This document shows, in pieces, positions 24,381 to 32,653 of a stretch of DNA of 44,364 bases (positions are counted from its first letter, which is position 1; each line of letters opens with the position of its first letter). The notes below the pieces were generated by a model, which was not told where the DNA came from, did no database searches, and was given only the letters and a program-made list of their open reading frames with translations. Source of the stretch: JANMQK01 sp031370485 (GTDB lineage: Bacteria > Acidobacteriota > Polarisedimenticolia > Gp22-AA2). Where the stretch lies: contig JANMQK010000197.1 in NCBI GenBank assembly GCA_031370485.1, positions 1 through 44,364 on the forward strand, read 5' to 3'. The position numbers were made by a program, and so were the translations under genes.

Positions 24381-27300
24381 ATGCCACGACGGCGACCATG
24401 GATGCTCCGGAGTCTTTTCTGCCTGATGGCCGGGTTCGCGTCGATGACGCTATCGGTCCGGCCCGTGGATGCGGCGCCGCGCGCGCCCGTTCTCGGACTC
24501 GGCTACGAATACGACCTCGACGGGTCGCGCGAAGAGTTCCTGCTGCCGGATCCGCTGGACGATCCCTCCATCGTCGTCGATCACCCGCTCTACGTGCGGA
24601 TTCGCGCCCCCTGGGCGCTCGTCGAGCGCCGGCGCGGAGAGTATGACTGGAGCGAGATCGACCGGATCGTCGACCCCTACCGCGCGGCCGGCTACGTCGT
24701 CGTCCTCTGTCTCTTCGGAAGCAACGCGGCTCTTTGGACTCCCGCGTCCGATCTCCCCGCGCCCGCGCCGCCCCCCGGAAAGAACACCGGGCTCAAGGAG
24801 TGGCTCGACCTCATGCGGGAGTCGGCGTTTCACTTCAAGGGCCGCGTGAGGTACTACGAGATCTGGGACGAGCCGAACCGCGAGCCGGCCTGGGCGGGCG
24901 CCAACATCGCGGAGTACGCGTTTCTCCTCAAGAACAGCTCGGTGACCATCCGGTCGGCCGATCCCGAGGCTTGGATCGTGCAGGGCGGTATCGCCCTGGG
25001 GTCCGAAGGGGCGGAGAAGGCCCTGGAGTGGCAGGCGGCGCTCTACCGCCAGGACATCGCGACCTACGTGGACGTCCTGCCGATCCATCCCTCCCTGGAG
25101 GTCGCGCTCGGGACGGCCGTGTCGCGCGCGTACGACCTGCTGCTCGCCCAGGATCCGTCCGCGCAGCTCTGGGCGAACCAGGTCCGCCTCCTCGGCCGGA
25201 CGGACCGCGAGAAGGCCGCCGAGATTCTCTCCGGCTTCATCACGGCCCAGGGGGAGGGGGCGGCGGTCGTGACGTTTGACCTCGAAGCGGACGTCGAGGG
25301 GCGGCCCGAGCTGCCGGGCGTGCTGCTCGACATCCACAAGCTGTTCCTCCCGACCTACAGCCGCGTCCCCGGCGCCCAGGTCGTCTTCGGTCCCGCCGCG
25401 GAGCAGGCAGGCAGGGCTCCCGAAGGGGTCGTCGCCTACAGGTTCTTCGACGCCGATCTTTTCCAGGGACTGATCGGCTACTGGACGCCGACGCCCCCGG
25501 AGGACGGCCGCGCCACGCTCCGGATCGACACGGCGGCGGTGCGAGGTGTCGTGAATTTCGACATCGTCGGCGGCGCCGCCGGCGCGGTGAGCGGGGCCCG
25601 CCCGGATTTCAAGAGCAACACCACGAGCGTCCCCGTCCCGCTGCTGACGCGTCCCTTGGTTACCCAGTACGCCCGCGTGGCGATCAAGGGGTTCGAGGCC
25701 GAGAAAGAGCAGATCCAGATCAAGGAGTCGGGACTCGTGACCGCCGAGGAGGTCATCGCCGGGCACCAGGGCTTCATGGCCGACCAGAACTACCGCATGC
25801 GGCACTACCGGTCCCGGGCTCTCCTGACCTATCACGCGAAGCTCGGCGGCAGCAACACGATCGACGTCTCGTACGACAACACCTTCTTCAAGGCGCAGGG
25901 TGCGGGGGCCGAGTGGGTCCAGCACGCCCTGTTCTTCAACGGTGTCCGCTGGAAGGGGAAGGATCTTCCCGAGCTGCCGATCCCGCAGCCGGAAAAGGTC
26001 TTCACGCTCCCCCTCGACATCAACCTGGACAAGGACTACACCTACGAGTACGTGGGGCGTGACAACGTCGCGGGGTACGACTGCCACGTGATCGACTTCA
26101 CGCCGATCGAGCGTGCGAAGAGCCTCTACAGGGGTCGGGCGTGGATCGAGACCCGGACCTTCGCCCCGGTGCGGGTCAGGACGGTCCAGACGAATCTCGT
26201 GCCCCCGGTGATCTCGAACGAGGAGACCGACCTGTTCGCGCCCGAGCAGGGAACCGACGGGACGACCTTCTGGGTCGTGAAGCGGGTGGAGGGGCAGCAG
26301 ATTCTCACGGTCGCCGGCCGGGACGTGGTCCTGCTCCGCGAGATCGACTTCAAGGACTTCCTGATCAACGACCCGGGCTTCGACGAGGCGCGCGAGGCGG
26401 CCTACCGGTCCTCCTCGCAGATGCTCCGGGACACCGACGCGGGGCTGAAGTACCTGGAAGCGACGGCGGGCGGCGGGCGGGTCGTCAAGGAAGGCAACGC
26501 GCGTTCGGCGCTGCTCGGCGTGGCCGGAGTGTTCCACCAGCCGAACCTCGGGATACCGGTCATCCCCCTGGCCGGGGTGAACTACTTCAACTACAAGTTC
26601 CGTGGGAAGGACATCCAGGTCAACGCCTTCCTGGCCGGCGCCGTCAACACCATCACCCTGACGAATCCCGACCTGATGGGGAAGCGCTTCGACGGCACGG
26701 TCGAAGTGCTGGCCATCGTCCCATCGTTCACCGACGAGCTGTTCATCGAGGGGAAGGAGCGCAAGGAGAGTGGAATCAAGTCCAGGACCCAGAGACTGTC
26801 CGGGGGCCTCGGCAGGCCGCTCGGCAATTTCTTCCGCGTCAAGGGCACTTTCGATTTCGAGTACACGAACTACCACCGCGCCGAGGACACGGAATCGTTC
26901 AGCGTTCCTTCGGACACATTCGTGGCTACGCCGGGGATCGAATGGGAGTTCAACCGCCGCGCCTGGACGGTGACCGCGGCGGGCCGGCGGAGCTTCCGGC
27001 AGAGCTGGAACCCGTGGGGCGACACGTCACCGGCAAGCATGGAGACCCTGGCGGCATTCCCGGCGAGCCACTGCGATTCACCGGGCTCCTGCCTCGAGGA
27101 TTTCGATCCGGAGCAGAAAAACTACGATCGGTACGGGTTCAGCGCGGCGAAACAGTTCTTCCTTCCGAAATTCCAGAAGCTCCGTTTCGAGGCGGAGTGG
27201 TACACGGGGGCGCGGCTCGATCGGCTCAGCGAGTTCCAGTTCAGTTTCTTCGGGACACGGCTGCGGGGCTTCTCGGGCTCGGGCGTGCGCTTCGACCGGG

Positions 27301-27596
27301 GCGGCATCGCGCGGGCCGAATACTCCTTCAACGTCGCCGATGTCATCCGGTTCGATGCAGGTGTCGATTACGGCCACGTCCGCGACGGGCTCACCTCCAT
27401 CGAGTTCAACCGTTTCACCGGTTTCGGGGTCTCCGGCAACCTCATGGGCCCCTGGCAGACCATCGTGCAGTTCGACATCGGGGTCGCGGTCCAGTCGGAC
27501 TTTCCCGCCCTGAAGGGAAACACCGAGTTTCTCATTGGGCTGCTGAAATACTTTCCATCCTCGCGGATGGGAAAAGGACGGGCCCAGGGACACTAG
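24381..27596 (+). CDS. Secreted multidomain protein: glycosidase-like, LolA-like and beta-barrel-like regions
   Basis: 1071 residues. MPRRRPW then a hydrophobic stretch to VDAAPRA (about 8-34) is a signal peptide. Residues about 36-330 resemble a clan-A glycosidase (GH39/PslG-like): APWALVERRRGEYDWSEID, then YYEIWDEPN (158-166) with probable acid/base Glu164. At the site expected for the nucleophile, WANQVRLLGRTDREKAAEIL (264-283), there is Gln267, so activity is doubtful. Residues about 465-690 look like a LolA-type half-barrel (YVGRDNVAGYDCHVIDF; GRAWIETRTFAPVRVRTV). From about 700, alternating strands such as RFEAEWYTG and VIRFDAGVDYGHV, closing with FLIGLLKYF, suggest an outer-membrane barrel. 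Its role could be binding or passage of surface glycan. No SD is seen; ATG 24402 is an alternative start. Domain borders are by eye. Confidence 0.72.
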   Translation: MPRRRPWMLRSLFCLMAGFASMTLSVRPVDAAPRAPVLGLGYEYDLDGSREEFLLPDPLDDPSIVVDHPLYVRIRAPWALVERRRGEYDWSEIDRIVDPYRAAGYVVVLCLFGSNAALWTPASDLPAPAPPPGKNTGLKEWLDLMRESAFHFKGRVRYYEIWDEPNREPAWAGANIAEYAFLLKNSSVTIRSADPEAWIVQGGIALGSEGAEKALEWQAALYRQDIATYVDVLPIHPSLEVALGTAVSRAYDLLLAQDPSAQLWANQVRLLGRTDREKAAEILSGFITAQGEGAAVVTFDLEADVEGRPELPGVLLDIHKLFLPTYSRVPGAQVVFGPAAEQAGRAPEGVVAYRFFDADLFQGLIGYWTPTPPEDGRATLRIDTAAVRGVVNFDIVGGAAGAVSGARPDFKSNTTSVPVPLLTRPLVTQYARVAIKGFEAEKEQIQIKESGLVTAEEVIAGHQGFMADQNYRMRHYRSRALLTYHAKLGGSNTIDVSYDNTFFKAQGAGAEWVQHALFFNGVRWKGKDLPELPIPQPEKVFTLPLDINLDKDYTYEYVGRDNVAGYDCHVIDFTPIERAKSLYRGRAWIETRTFAPVRVRTVQTNLVPPVISNEETDLFAPEQGTDGTTFWVVKRVEGQQILTVAGRDVVLLREIDFKDFLINDPGFDEAREAAYRSSSQMLRDTDAGLKYLEATAGGGRVVKEGNARSALLGVAGVFHQPNLGIPVIPLAGVNYFNYKFRGKDIQVNAFLAGAVNTITLTNPDLMGKRFDGTVEVLAIVPSFTDELFIEGKERKESGIKSRTQRLSGGLGRPLGNFFRVKGTFDFEYTNYHRAEDTESFSVPSDTFVATPGIEWEFNRRAWTVTAAGRRSFRQSWNPWGDTSPASMETLAAFPASHCDSPGSCLEDFDPEQKNYDRYGFSAAKQFFLPKFQKLRFEAEWYTGARLDRLSEFQFSFFGTRLRGFSGSGVRFDRGGIARAEYSFNVADVIRFDAGVDYGHVRDGLTSIEFNRFTGFGVSGNLMGPWQTIVQFDIGVAVQSDFPALKGNTEFLIGLLKYFPSSRMGKGRAQGH

Positions 27597-28303
27597 GAGG
27601 GAGGGAGTCCGGCCTCGAGCCCCAGGGCGATGCGCTCGCGCACCATGGCGATGAGCGCGTCGCGCGTTTCGAAGGTGTAGGACGACGTCGGGACGGGAGC
27701 GCCGAACCCGACCCGGAAGGTCCCCGGCCGCAGCGTCAGGCTCCCCTTCGCCAGGATATCGTGCCCCCCCTGGATCGAAACCGGCACGATCGGCACGCCC
27801 GCCTGGAGGGCCAGCAGAAACCCGCCCTTCTTGAAAGGCTGCAGGCGACCGTCGGCGCTTCGCGTCCCCTCGGCGAAGATGATGATCGAGGTCCCGCGGC
27901 GGACCCGCTCGGCGGCACTGGCCAGGCTCCGGATGGCCCCCTCGCGGTCGCTGCGGTCGATCGGGATGAAACCGGCGAGTCTGATCGCCCAGCCGAAGAT
28001 CGGGATGTGGAACAGCGTCCTCTTGGCCACGAAGCGGAATCCGCAGGGCATGGCCAGGATGATGGCCGGGATGTCGAGGAGGCTCTGGTGGTTGGCGACG
28101 TAGATGCAGGGGCGGGATGAATCGAGAGCCGGGTCCCGGGTCGAGGTCCAGCGGACCCGGCAGGTGCGCAGCACCAGCCATGACCAGATCCGGGAGATCG
28201 GCACGAGCGCGTCGCCCGATGGCGCGAAGATGCAGCCGACGATGCAGGCCGTCCCCAGGACAGCGGTGTAGATCATGATGAGGACGAGTCGAAGCGGTTT
28301 CAC
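27593..28303 (-). CDS. plsC: 1-acyl-sn-glycerol-3-phosphate acyltransferase-like (PlsC)
   Basis: 236 residues from ATG 28303, overlapping the upstream ligase-like gene as ATGA. An N-terminal membrane helix (about 4-27) precedes the acyltransferase motifs NHQSLLD (71-77, catalytic His and Asp), GFIPIDRSD (111-119), FAEGTRS (143-149) and VPVSIQG. PlsC converts lysophosphatidate to phosphatidate; with two PaaK-like adenylating enzymes upstream, acylation of another lipid or a glycolipid is an option. The stop codon shares CTAG with the stop of the convergent barrel gene, a four-base tail-to-tail overlap. Confidence 0.9.
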   Translation of the reverse strand: MKPLRLVLIMIYTAVLGTACIVGCIFAPSGDALVPISRIWSWLVLRTCRVRWTSTRDPALDSSRPCIYVANHQSLLDIPAIILAMPCGFRFVAKRTLFHIPIFGWAIRLAGFIPIDRSDREGAIRSLASAAERVRRGTSIIIFAEGTRSADGRLQPFKKGGFLLALQAGVPIVPVSIQGGHDILAKGSLTLRPGTFRVGFGAPVPTSSYTFETRDALIAMVRERIALGLEAGLPPS

Positions 28304-29643
28304 GGCGACTCTTCGACCAGGACGCGGTACTTGTCACCGCCGCGCCGCTCGATACGCGGCACCTGCGCCACCTCGACTTCGGCGCCGGCACCGAGGATTT
28401 CGGCCAGGCGGCGCCTGAGATCCTCGCAGTCGCGGGCGGGATCGGCGCCCGGGCGGGGAACCACCTGCGCGCGGAACCGGTTGCCCCGCCGCACGATCAC
28501 GATCTCGGACAGCCCGGCGCCCGTACGCGTGATCAGGGATTCCGCCAGGAAATAGAAGATCACACCGCTCAGCCTGCGGCCGTCCGGAATCGTCACGATC
28601 CCGAAGGAGCTTCCCTCGAGGACCTCGATCAGCGGCAGGCCGCGGCCGCAGGGGCAGGAGTCTTGCACCGCACGGGCCCTGTCCCCGAGCCTGTAGCGGA
28701 CCAGCGGCGCGGCGAGGTTGTTCAGGTCGGTCACGATCACCTCCCCCTCCTCGCCCGGCGGCACCGGCTGGCCTTGCGGGTCGGTGACCTCGATATAGAC
28801 GTTCTCCGCCGCCTGGTGGAGCCTCCCCCGCGGGCACTCCATCGCCAGGATCGAGACCTCGGCCGCTCCGTACTCGTCGGCGACGGGGCAGCCGAAACTC
28901 CGGCGGATGATCTCGCGACGATGGTCATAGAGACGCTCCGAGGAGCACTGCACCAGCGTCAGGCCGAGCTCCCGTCCGGCGCCAGTCCGCTCGGCATACG
29001 CCGCCAGGATGGCGAGGGCCGAAGGGTACCCGTAGAGAAACCGCGGCCGGACCCTGCGGATGGTTTCCACGCAGCGGGCCAGCCGTTCATCGGAAAGATC
29101 GAAAGGATCGAGGCGCTCCCTGTTCATCACCCGGTCGATGAGCCGCGCGCGCCCCCGGCCCTGTTTCTCGAGGGCCAGACCGCCGAACAGCACCTCGCGG
29201 TCCCCGGGCCTCACCCCGAACCAGCCGCGCCCGCGGATCTGGGCAGCCCGCCCGCAGGCGCCCGCGAGCCGGCTGCGGACCACGCGGAGCGGCACTCCCG
29301 AGGAACCGGTCGTGACATGGACGTTCAGCGGCCCTCCGTGCCCGGGAACGCGCACGGAGCCCGGATCGGATCGGAGGTGGTCCTTCTCGACCCGCGGCAG
29401 GGCCGGGAGGTCGGAGAGCCGCCGCACGTCCCGGGCGTTCACCCCAGCCCGGCTCCAGAGGGAGCGGTAGAGGGGCGCGCCCGCCGCGGCGGAAAGCACC
29501 TGTCGAAGCCGGCGAAGCTGGTCCTCCCTCAGGCGCTCCTCCGGCCACCACTGGCTCTTCTCGATCGCGGCCAGCACGGCGAACACGGGCTCGCGGCGCG
29601 CCATCTGGATCAATCGGTAGGCCAGCGCGTGCCCCAGGCTCAT
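28300..29643 (-). CDS. PaaK/CapK-like adenylate-forming enzyme
   Basis: 447 residues, ATG 29643 overlapping the previous stop as ATGA. The AMP-binding loop is VTTGSSGVPLR (110-120); YGYPSAL, DEYGAAEVS and VRYRLGDRA are further family motifs. Cysteines in AMECPRG and DSCPCGRG may form a metal site seen in some relatives. The family includes phenylacetate-CoA ligase and CapK of capsule loci. It probably activates a carboxylic acid as an adenylate for transfer to CoA or a carrier; the acid is unknown. Its pairing with a second paralogue and PlsC is conspicuous. Confidence 0.83.
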   Translation of the reverse strand: MSLGHALAYRLIQMARREPVFAVLAAIEKSQWWPEERLREDQLRRLRQVLSAAAGAPLYRSLWSRAGVNARDVRRLSDLPALPRVEKDHLRSDPGSVRVPGHGGPLNVHVTTGSSGVPLRVVRSRLAGACGRAAQIRGRGWFGVRPGDREVLFGGLALEKQGRGRARLIDRVMNRERLDPFDLSDERLARCVETIRRVRPRFLYGYPSALAILAAYAERTGAGRELGLTLVQCSSERLYDHRREIIRRSFGCPVADEYGAAEVSILAMECPRGRLHQAAENVYIEVTDPQGQPVPPGEEGEVIVTDLNNLAAPLVRYRLGDRARAVQDSCPCGRGLPLIEVLEGSSFGIVTIPDGRRLSGVIFYFLAESLITRTGAGLSEIVIVRRGNRFRAQVVPRPGADPARDCEDLRRRLAEILGAGAEVEVAQVPRIERRGGDKYRVLVEESP

Positions 29644-30923
29644 GGCAGGTCCTCCCGCACGACCGAGCGCACCTTCCCGGAAGGCCAGCGCGGCACCGTC
29701 CCGACACGCTTGACGGGGACCTGCCGTCCGAAGAGCGCCGCGAGCCCGCGCGCGGCCCCTTTCTCGTCGAAATCGCCCAGCGTTTTCACCAGGACTTCCG
29801 GCGCTCCTTCCCGTCCCACGCGCACCTGATGCTCGAGGACCCCGCCGCAGTCCTGGAGCGCCATGGCGACCTGGCGGGGCGAAACGACCCCTCCCGCGGC
29901 GCCTTGGACCAGGTCGGCCACCCGGCCATGCACCGGGCCGACCGTCGGAAAGGGCAACCCGCAGTCACAGGCGGAATCGGCCTCGAGGACATCCCCGAGA
30001 CGCAGACGGATGAGAGGCATCCCCCGGTTGTCGAGATCGGTCACGACCGCCTCGCCGAGCTCCCCCCGCGCGGCGGGCTTTCCATCCGGCCGGATTATTT
30101 CCAGGACGACCCGGTCGGTGTTCACGTGCAGCCGCCCTTTGCTGCAGTCGTGAGCCAGGGCGGAGAACTCGTTGCAACCGTACCGCTCGAAGACCGGAGC
30201 GCCGAAGAAGCGGGCAATCCTCGCGCGCTGGGCGGGGTGGAGGATCTCGGCGGCCGCGACGACCGCCCGGGGCGATCGCGCGAGGGGGGCCGCCCCGGCG
30301 GATATCAGGTCAAGGGCGCTGCTGTAGCCGATCACCTGCTCGGGGCAGGCCCGACGGAGCCGCTCCCGGATCCGGGCGGCGCCCCCCTCGTCCAGGCCGT
30401 AGGTCGGTACGAACCGCCGCCGGAGGAGGATGCCCTTGAGCCGTCCGGACAGGGTGCCGTAGGTAACGACTCCAGGCGGGGGGCCCCATAAAAGAAGATG
30501 GGGGCAGACAACACCGAGCCCCATCCACGCCTGGTGCCGGAGGGCCGCCGCCGACTGCGCGTCGAGGGTCGGCCCGTCGAGCCACAACGGCGCTGGGGCG
30601 CCGGTGCTGCCGCCGCTCGAGGTTTGCCGCATGGTCCGGCGGTCCGCGTCCTGCGCCAGGAGCTCGGCGGCCTGATCCCGGAGGATCGTCTTGTCCAGAA
30701 GCGGGAACGAGGCGAGGTGGGGAGGTCCGCCGGGGGCGACCCGCCCCCGGTAGAAGGGGACCTGATCGCGCGCGTGGCGGAGGAGCGACGCGAGACGCTG
30801 CGCGGCGTGGGCCTCCAGCCGGGCCGATGGCCACGATTGCTGCTCGAGAAGGCGGGCGAGCGCCGGCACCACGCGGCGCCGTGCGACGAGGTCGAACAGG
30901 CGGTACGTAAGAACTCCTCCCAC
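29640..30923 (-). CDS. PaaK/CapK-like adenylate-forming enzyme (second paralogue)
   Basis: 427 residues from GTG 30923. The ATG at 31004 is in frame but lies within the -35 box of the promoter, and GTG 30923 aligns with the beginning of the next paralogue; CGGGAG lies about eight bases upstream. TSSGGSTGAP (101-110) is the AMP-binding loop, GYSSALD (199-205) and ERYGCNEFS (246-254) follow, with Cys250, Cys260, Cys319 and Cys321 as a possible metal site, and PRWPSGKVRSV near the end carries the adenylation-domain lysine. Same inferred role as its neighbour. First gene of the trio. Confidence 0.83.
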   Translation of the reverse strand: MGGVLTYRLFDLVARRRVVPALARLLEQQSWPSARLEAHAAQRLASLLRHARDQVPFYRGRVAPGGPPHLASFPLLDKTILRDQAAELLAQDADRRTMRQTSSGGSTGAPAPLWLDGPTLDAQSAAALRHQAWMGLGVVCPHLLLWGPPPGVVTYGTLSGRLKGILLRRRFVPTYGLDEGGAARIRERLRRACPEQVIGYSSALDLISAGAAPLARSPRAVVAAAEILHPAQRARIARFFGAPVFERYGCNEFSALAHDCSKGRLHVNTDRVVLEIIRPDGKPAARGELGEAVVTDLDNRGMPLIRLRLGDVLEADSACDCGLPFPTVGPVHGRVADLVQGAAGGVVSPRQVAMALQDCGGVLEHQVRVGREGAPEVLVKTLGDFDEKGAARGLAALFGRQVPVKRVGTVPRWPSGKVRSVVREDLP

Positions 30924-30975
30924 CGCGTGGCTCCCGTCCTGCGGCTTCGTGCCGCCTTGCGCGTCCCGACGCTGC

Positions 30976-31004
30976 ACTTTAGGGTCACGACCCTGGGGTG
31001 TCAA
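30976..31004 (-). promoter_or_regulatory. sigma70-like promoter of the PaaK-PlsC operon, with internal palindrome
   Basis: On the - strand TTGACA (31004-30999), a 17-base spacer and TAAAGT (30981-30976), close to consensus. Start point near 30969, leader about 46 bases. The spacer holds AGGGT-CACG-ACCCT (30981-30994), a small inverted repeat where a repressor could sit. Confidence 0.65.
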
Positions 31005-31029
31005 CAGCCTGATCGGAGACCCGGCCGCC

Positions 31030-31047
31030 GCGCGCGATGACGCGCGC
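31030..31047. repeat. GC-only inverted repeat
   Basis: GCGCGCG (31030-31036) and CGCGCGC (31041-31047) are perfect reverse complements around ATGA. It lies between two divergent promoters and may be a structural or binding element; nothing more can be said. Confidence 0.3.
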
Positions 31048-31065
31048 CGTGCGGGGGGCCGTTTC

Positions 31066-31094
31066 TTGACTGCGCAGGGCCTATTCGCTAGACT
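31066..31094 (+). promoter_or_regulatory. sigma70-like promoter of the mla-like operon
   Basis: TTGACT (31066-31071), 17 bases, TAGACT (31089-31094). Start point near 31101; the leader of about 28 bases holds GGAG (31119-31122) six bases before ATG 31129. Confidence 0.65.
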
Positions 31095-31128
31095 GCCCGC
31101 GATTTAACGCGTTTCCTCGGAGCACCGG

Positions 31129-31884
31129 ATGAACGGGTTCCCAGCCTCCGCCCTGAGCCAGGTGGGGGAGCTTTCCCTGCTGTTCGCGGAGACCGTCAAG
31201 GAGACGGTCAGCCGCCGGCCCGAGTGGAAGTCCGTGCTCGAGCAGCTGCACCAGCTCGGGGTCCGCTCCGTGGCCATAGCCACCGTCACCGCCCTGTTCA
31301 CCGGCATGGTGCTCGCGCTGCAGACTTCCTACTCCCTGGCCGCCTACGGGGCGAAACTCTTCGTCGGAGACGTCGTGGCGCTGTCCTTGGTCCGCGAACT
31401 CGGTCCGGTACTGACCGCCCTCATGGTCGGAGGGCGCGTCGGCGCCGGGATCACAGCGGAGATCGGCACGATGAAGGTCACCGAGCAGATCGACGCCATC
31501 CGGGCCATGGCGGCCAGCCCCGTCCGCAAGCTCGTCGTGCCGAAGGTCCTGGCGATCGTGATCATGCTGCCGATTCTCGTGATCCTCGCGGACTTCGTCG
31601 GGATCCTCGGAGGGCTGGTGATGGCGGTCACGAACCTCCAGCAGCCCGCCGCCTTCTACCTGAAGCACGTCACCTCGGCGCTCGACCTGCACGATGTTTT
31701 GAGTGGCCTGGGGAAGTCGGTTTTCTTCGCGCTGTTCATCAGTCTGATCGCCTGCCACAACGGCCTCAGCGCGACCGGCGGCGCGGACGGCGTGGGCCGG
31801 GCCACGACACAGACCGTCGTCGTCGCGTCTCTCTGCGTTCTCATCAGCGATTTCTTTCTAACGAAGTTCTTCCTGGCCTTCTGA
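31129..31884 (+). CDS. mlaE: MlaE-like ABC transporter permease (phospholipid trafficking)
   Basis: 251 residues, with about five membrane helices. The signature VRELGPVLTALMVGGRVG (88-105) and AEIGTMKVTEQIDAI (110-124) is characteristic of the MlaE/YrbE permease family, as is the N-terminal amphipathic helix. With MlaF and an MCE protein it forms an inner-membrane complex that moves phospholipids or other lipids between membranes. A good SD and promoter precede it, and it heads a + strand run that continues into sugar nucleotide genes after a 22-base gap. Direction of transport and cargo are not shown by the sequence. Confidence 0.93.
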   Translation: MNGFPASALSQVGELSLLFAETVKETVSRRPEWKSVLEQLHQLGVRSVAIATVTALFTGMVLALQTSYSLAAYGAKLFVGDVVALSLVRELGPVLTALMVGGRVGAGITAEIGTMKVTEQIDAIRAMAASPVRKLVVPKVLAIVIMLPILVILADFVGILGGLVMAVTNLQQPAAFYLKHVTSALDLHDVLSGLGKSVFFALFISLIACHNGLSATGGADGVGRATTQTVVVASLCVLISDFFLTKFFLAF

Positions 31885-31894
31885 CCCGAAGGCG

Positions 31895-32653
31895 ATGAAC
31901 GAGGCCTTCGTCAGGTTCCAGGATGTGCACAAGGCGTTCGGCGCGAACGAGGTGCTCAGGGGCATCACCTTCGACATCCGCCGCGGCGAGACAATGGTCG
32001 TGCTGGGAGGGAGCGGCAGCGGCAAATCGGTGCTCATACGCCACATCATCGGGCTGCACCATCCCGATCGGGGCGACGTAATCGTGGACGGTCAGAACAT
32101 CGTGGAGTTCACCGAGCGGCAGCTCATTCCTATCCGCAAGAAGGTCGCGATGCTGTTCCAGGGGGGCGCGCTCTTCGATTCGATGGATGTCTATGAGAAC
32201 CTGGCCTACGGCCTGCGCGAGCACACCGATTTCGACGAGGAGCGGATCGGAGGCATCGTTCGATCGAAGCTTGCCCTGGTCGGGCTGGAGGGGGTCGAGG
32301 CGCTCATGCCCTCGGAGCTCTCGGGCGGCATGAAAAAGAGGGTCGCCCTGGCGCGCTCGATTGCCATGGACCCCGAATGCATCCTTTACGATGAGCCGAC
32401 GACCGGGCTCGATCCGGTGACGGCGAACACCATCAATGACCTGATCCGCGACCTCCAGGCACGGCTCCGGGTCACCTCGGTCGTGGTAACCCACGACATA
32501 GAAAGCGCGTTTTTCGTCGGGGACCGGATCGGGTTCCTGCACCAGGGACTGATGCATTTCGTCGGGAGCGTGGACGAGGCCCGGGCAAGCGGCGAGCCGC
32601 GGCTGCGAAGGTTCCTGAGCGGGGGAAGGGAGGAGCCGCGTGCCGATCTCTAG
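31895..32653 (+). CDS. mlaF: MlaF-like ABC transporter ATPase
   Basis: 252 residues, 10 bases after the permease gene. Walker A GGSGSGKS (38-45), Q-loop LFQGGALFDS (87-96), signature LSGGM (142-146), Walker B ILYDEP (163-168) and switch His200 are all intact. The long signature region ELSGGMKKRVALARS and the GGALFDSM loop are typical of MlaF rather than of generic importers. It powers the MlaE homologue from the cytoplasmic side. The next gene starts 14 bases before its stop. Confidence 0.94.
   Translation: MNEAFVRFQDVHKAFGANEVLRGITFDIRRGETMVVLGGSGSGKSVLIRHIIGLHHPDRGDVIVDGQNIVEFTERQLIPIRKKVAMLFQGGALFDSMDVYENLAYGLREHTDFDEERIGGIVRSKLALVGLEGVEALMPSELSGGMKKRVALARSIAMDPECILYDEPTTGLDPVTANTINDLIRDLQARLRVTSVVVTHDIESAFFVGDRIGFLHQGLMHFVGSVDEARASGEPRLRRFLSGGREEPRADL

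Noticed and set aside
24450..26876. An 808-codon open frame antisense to the barrel-protein gene
   Set aside because: Its translation is rich in Arg, Gly, Asp and Pro with no domain motif, as expected from the complement of a GC-rich gene. The + strand frame has a signal peptide and domains.
30924..31004. ATG 31004 as start of the PaaK-like gene
   Set aside because: It lies inside the -35 box of a near-consensus promoter, so it would not be transcribed.
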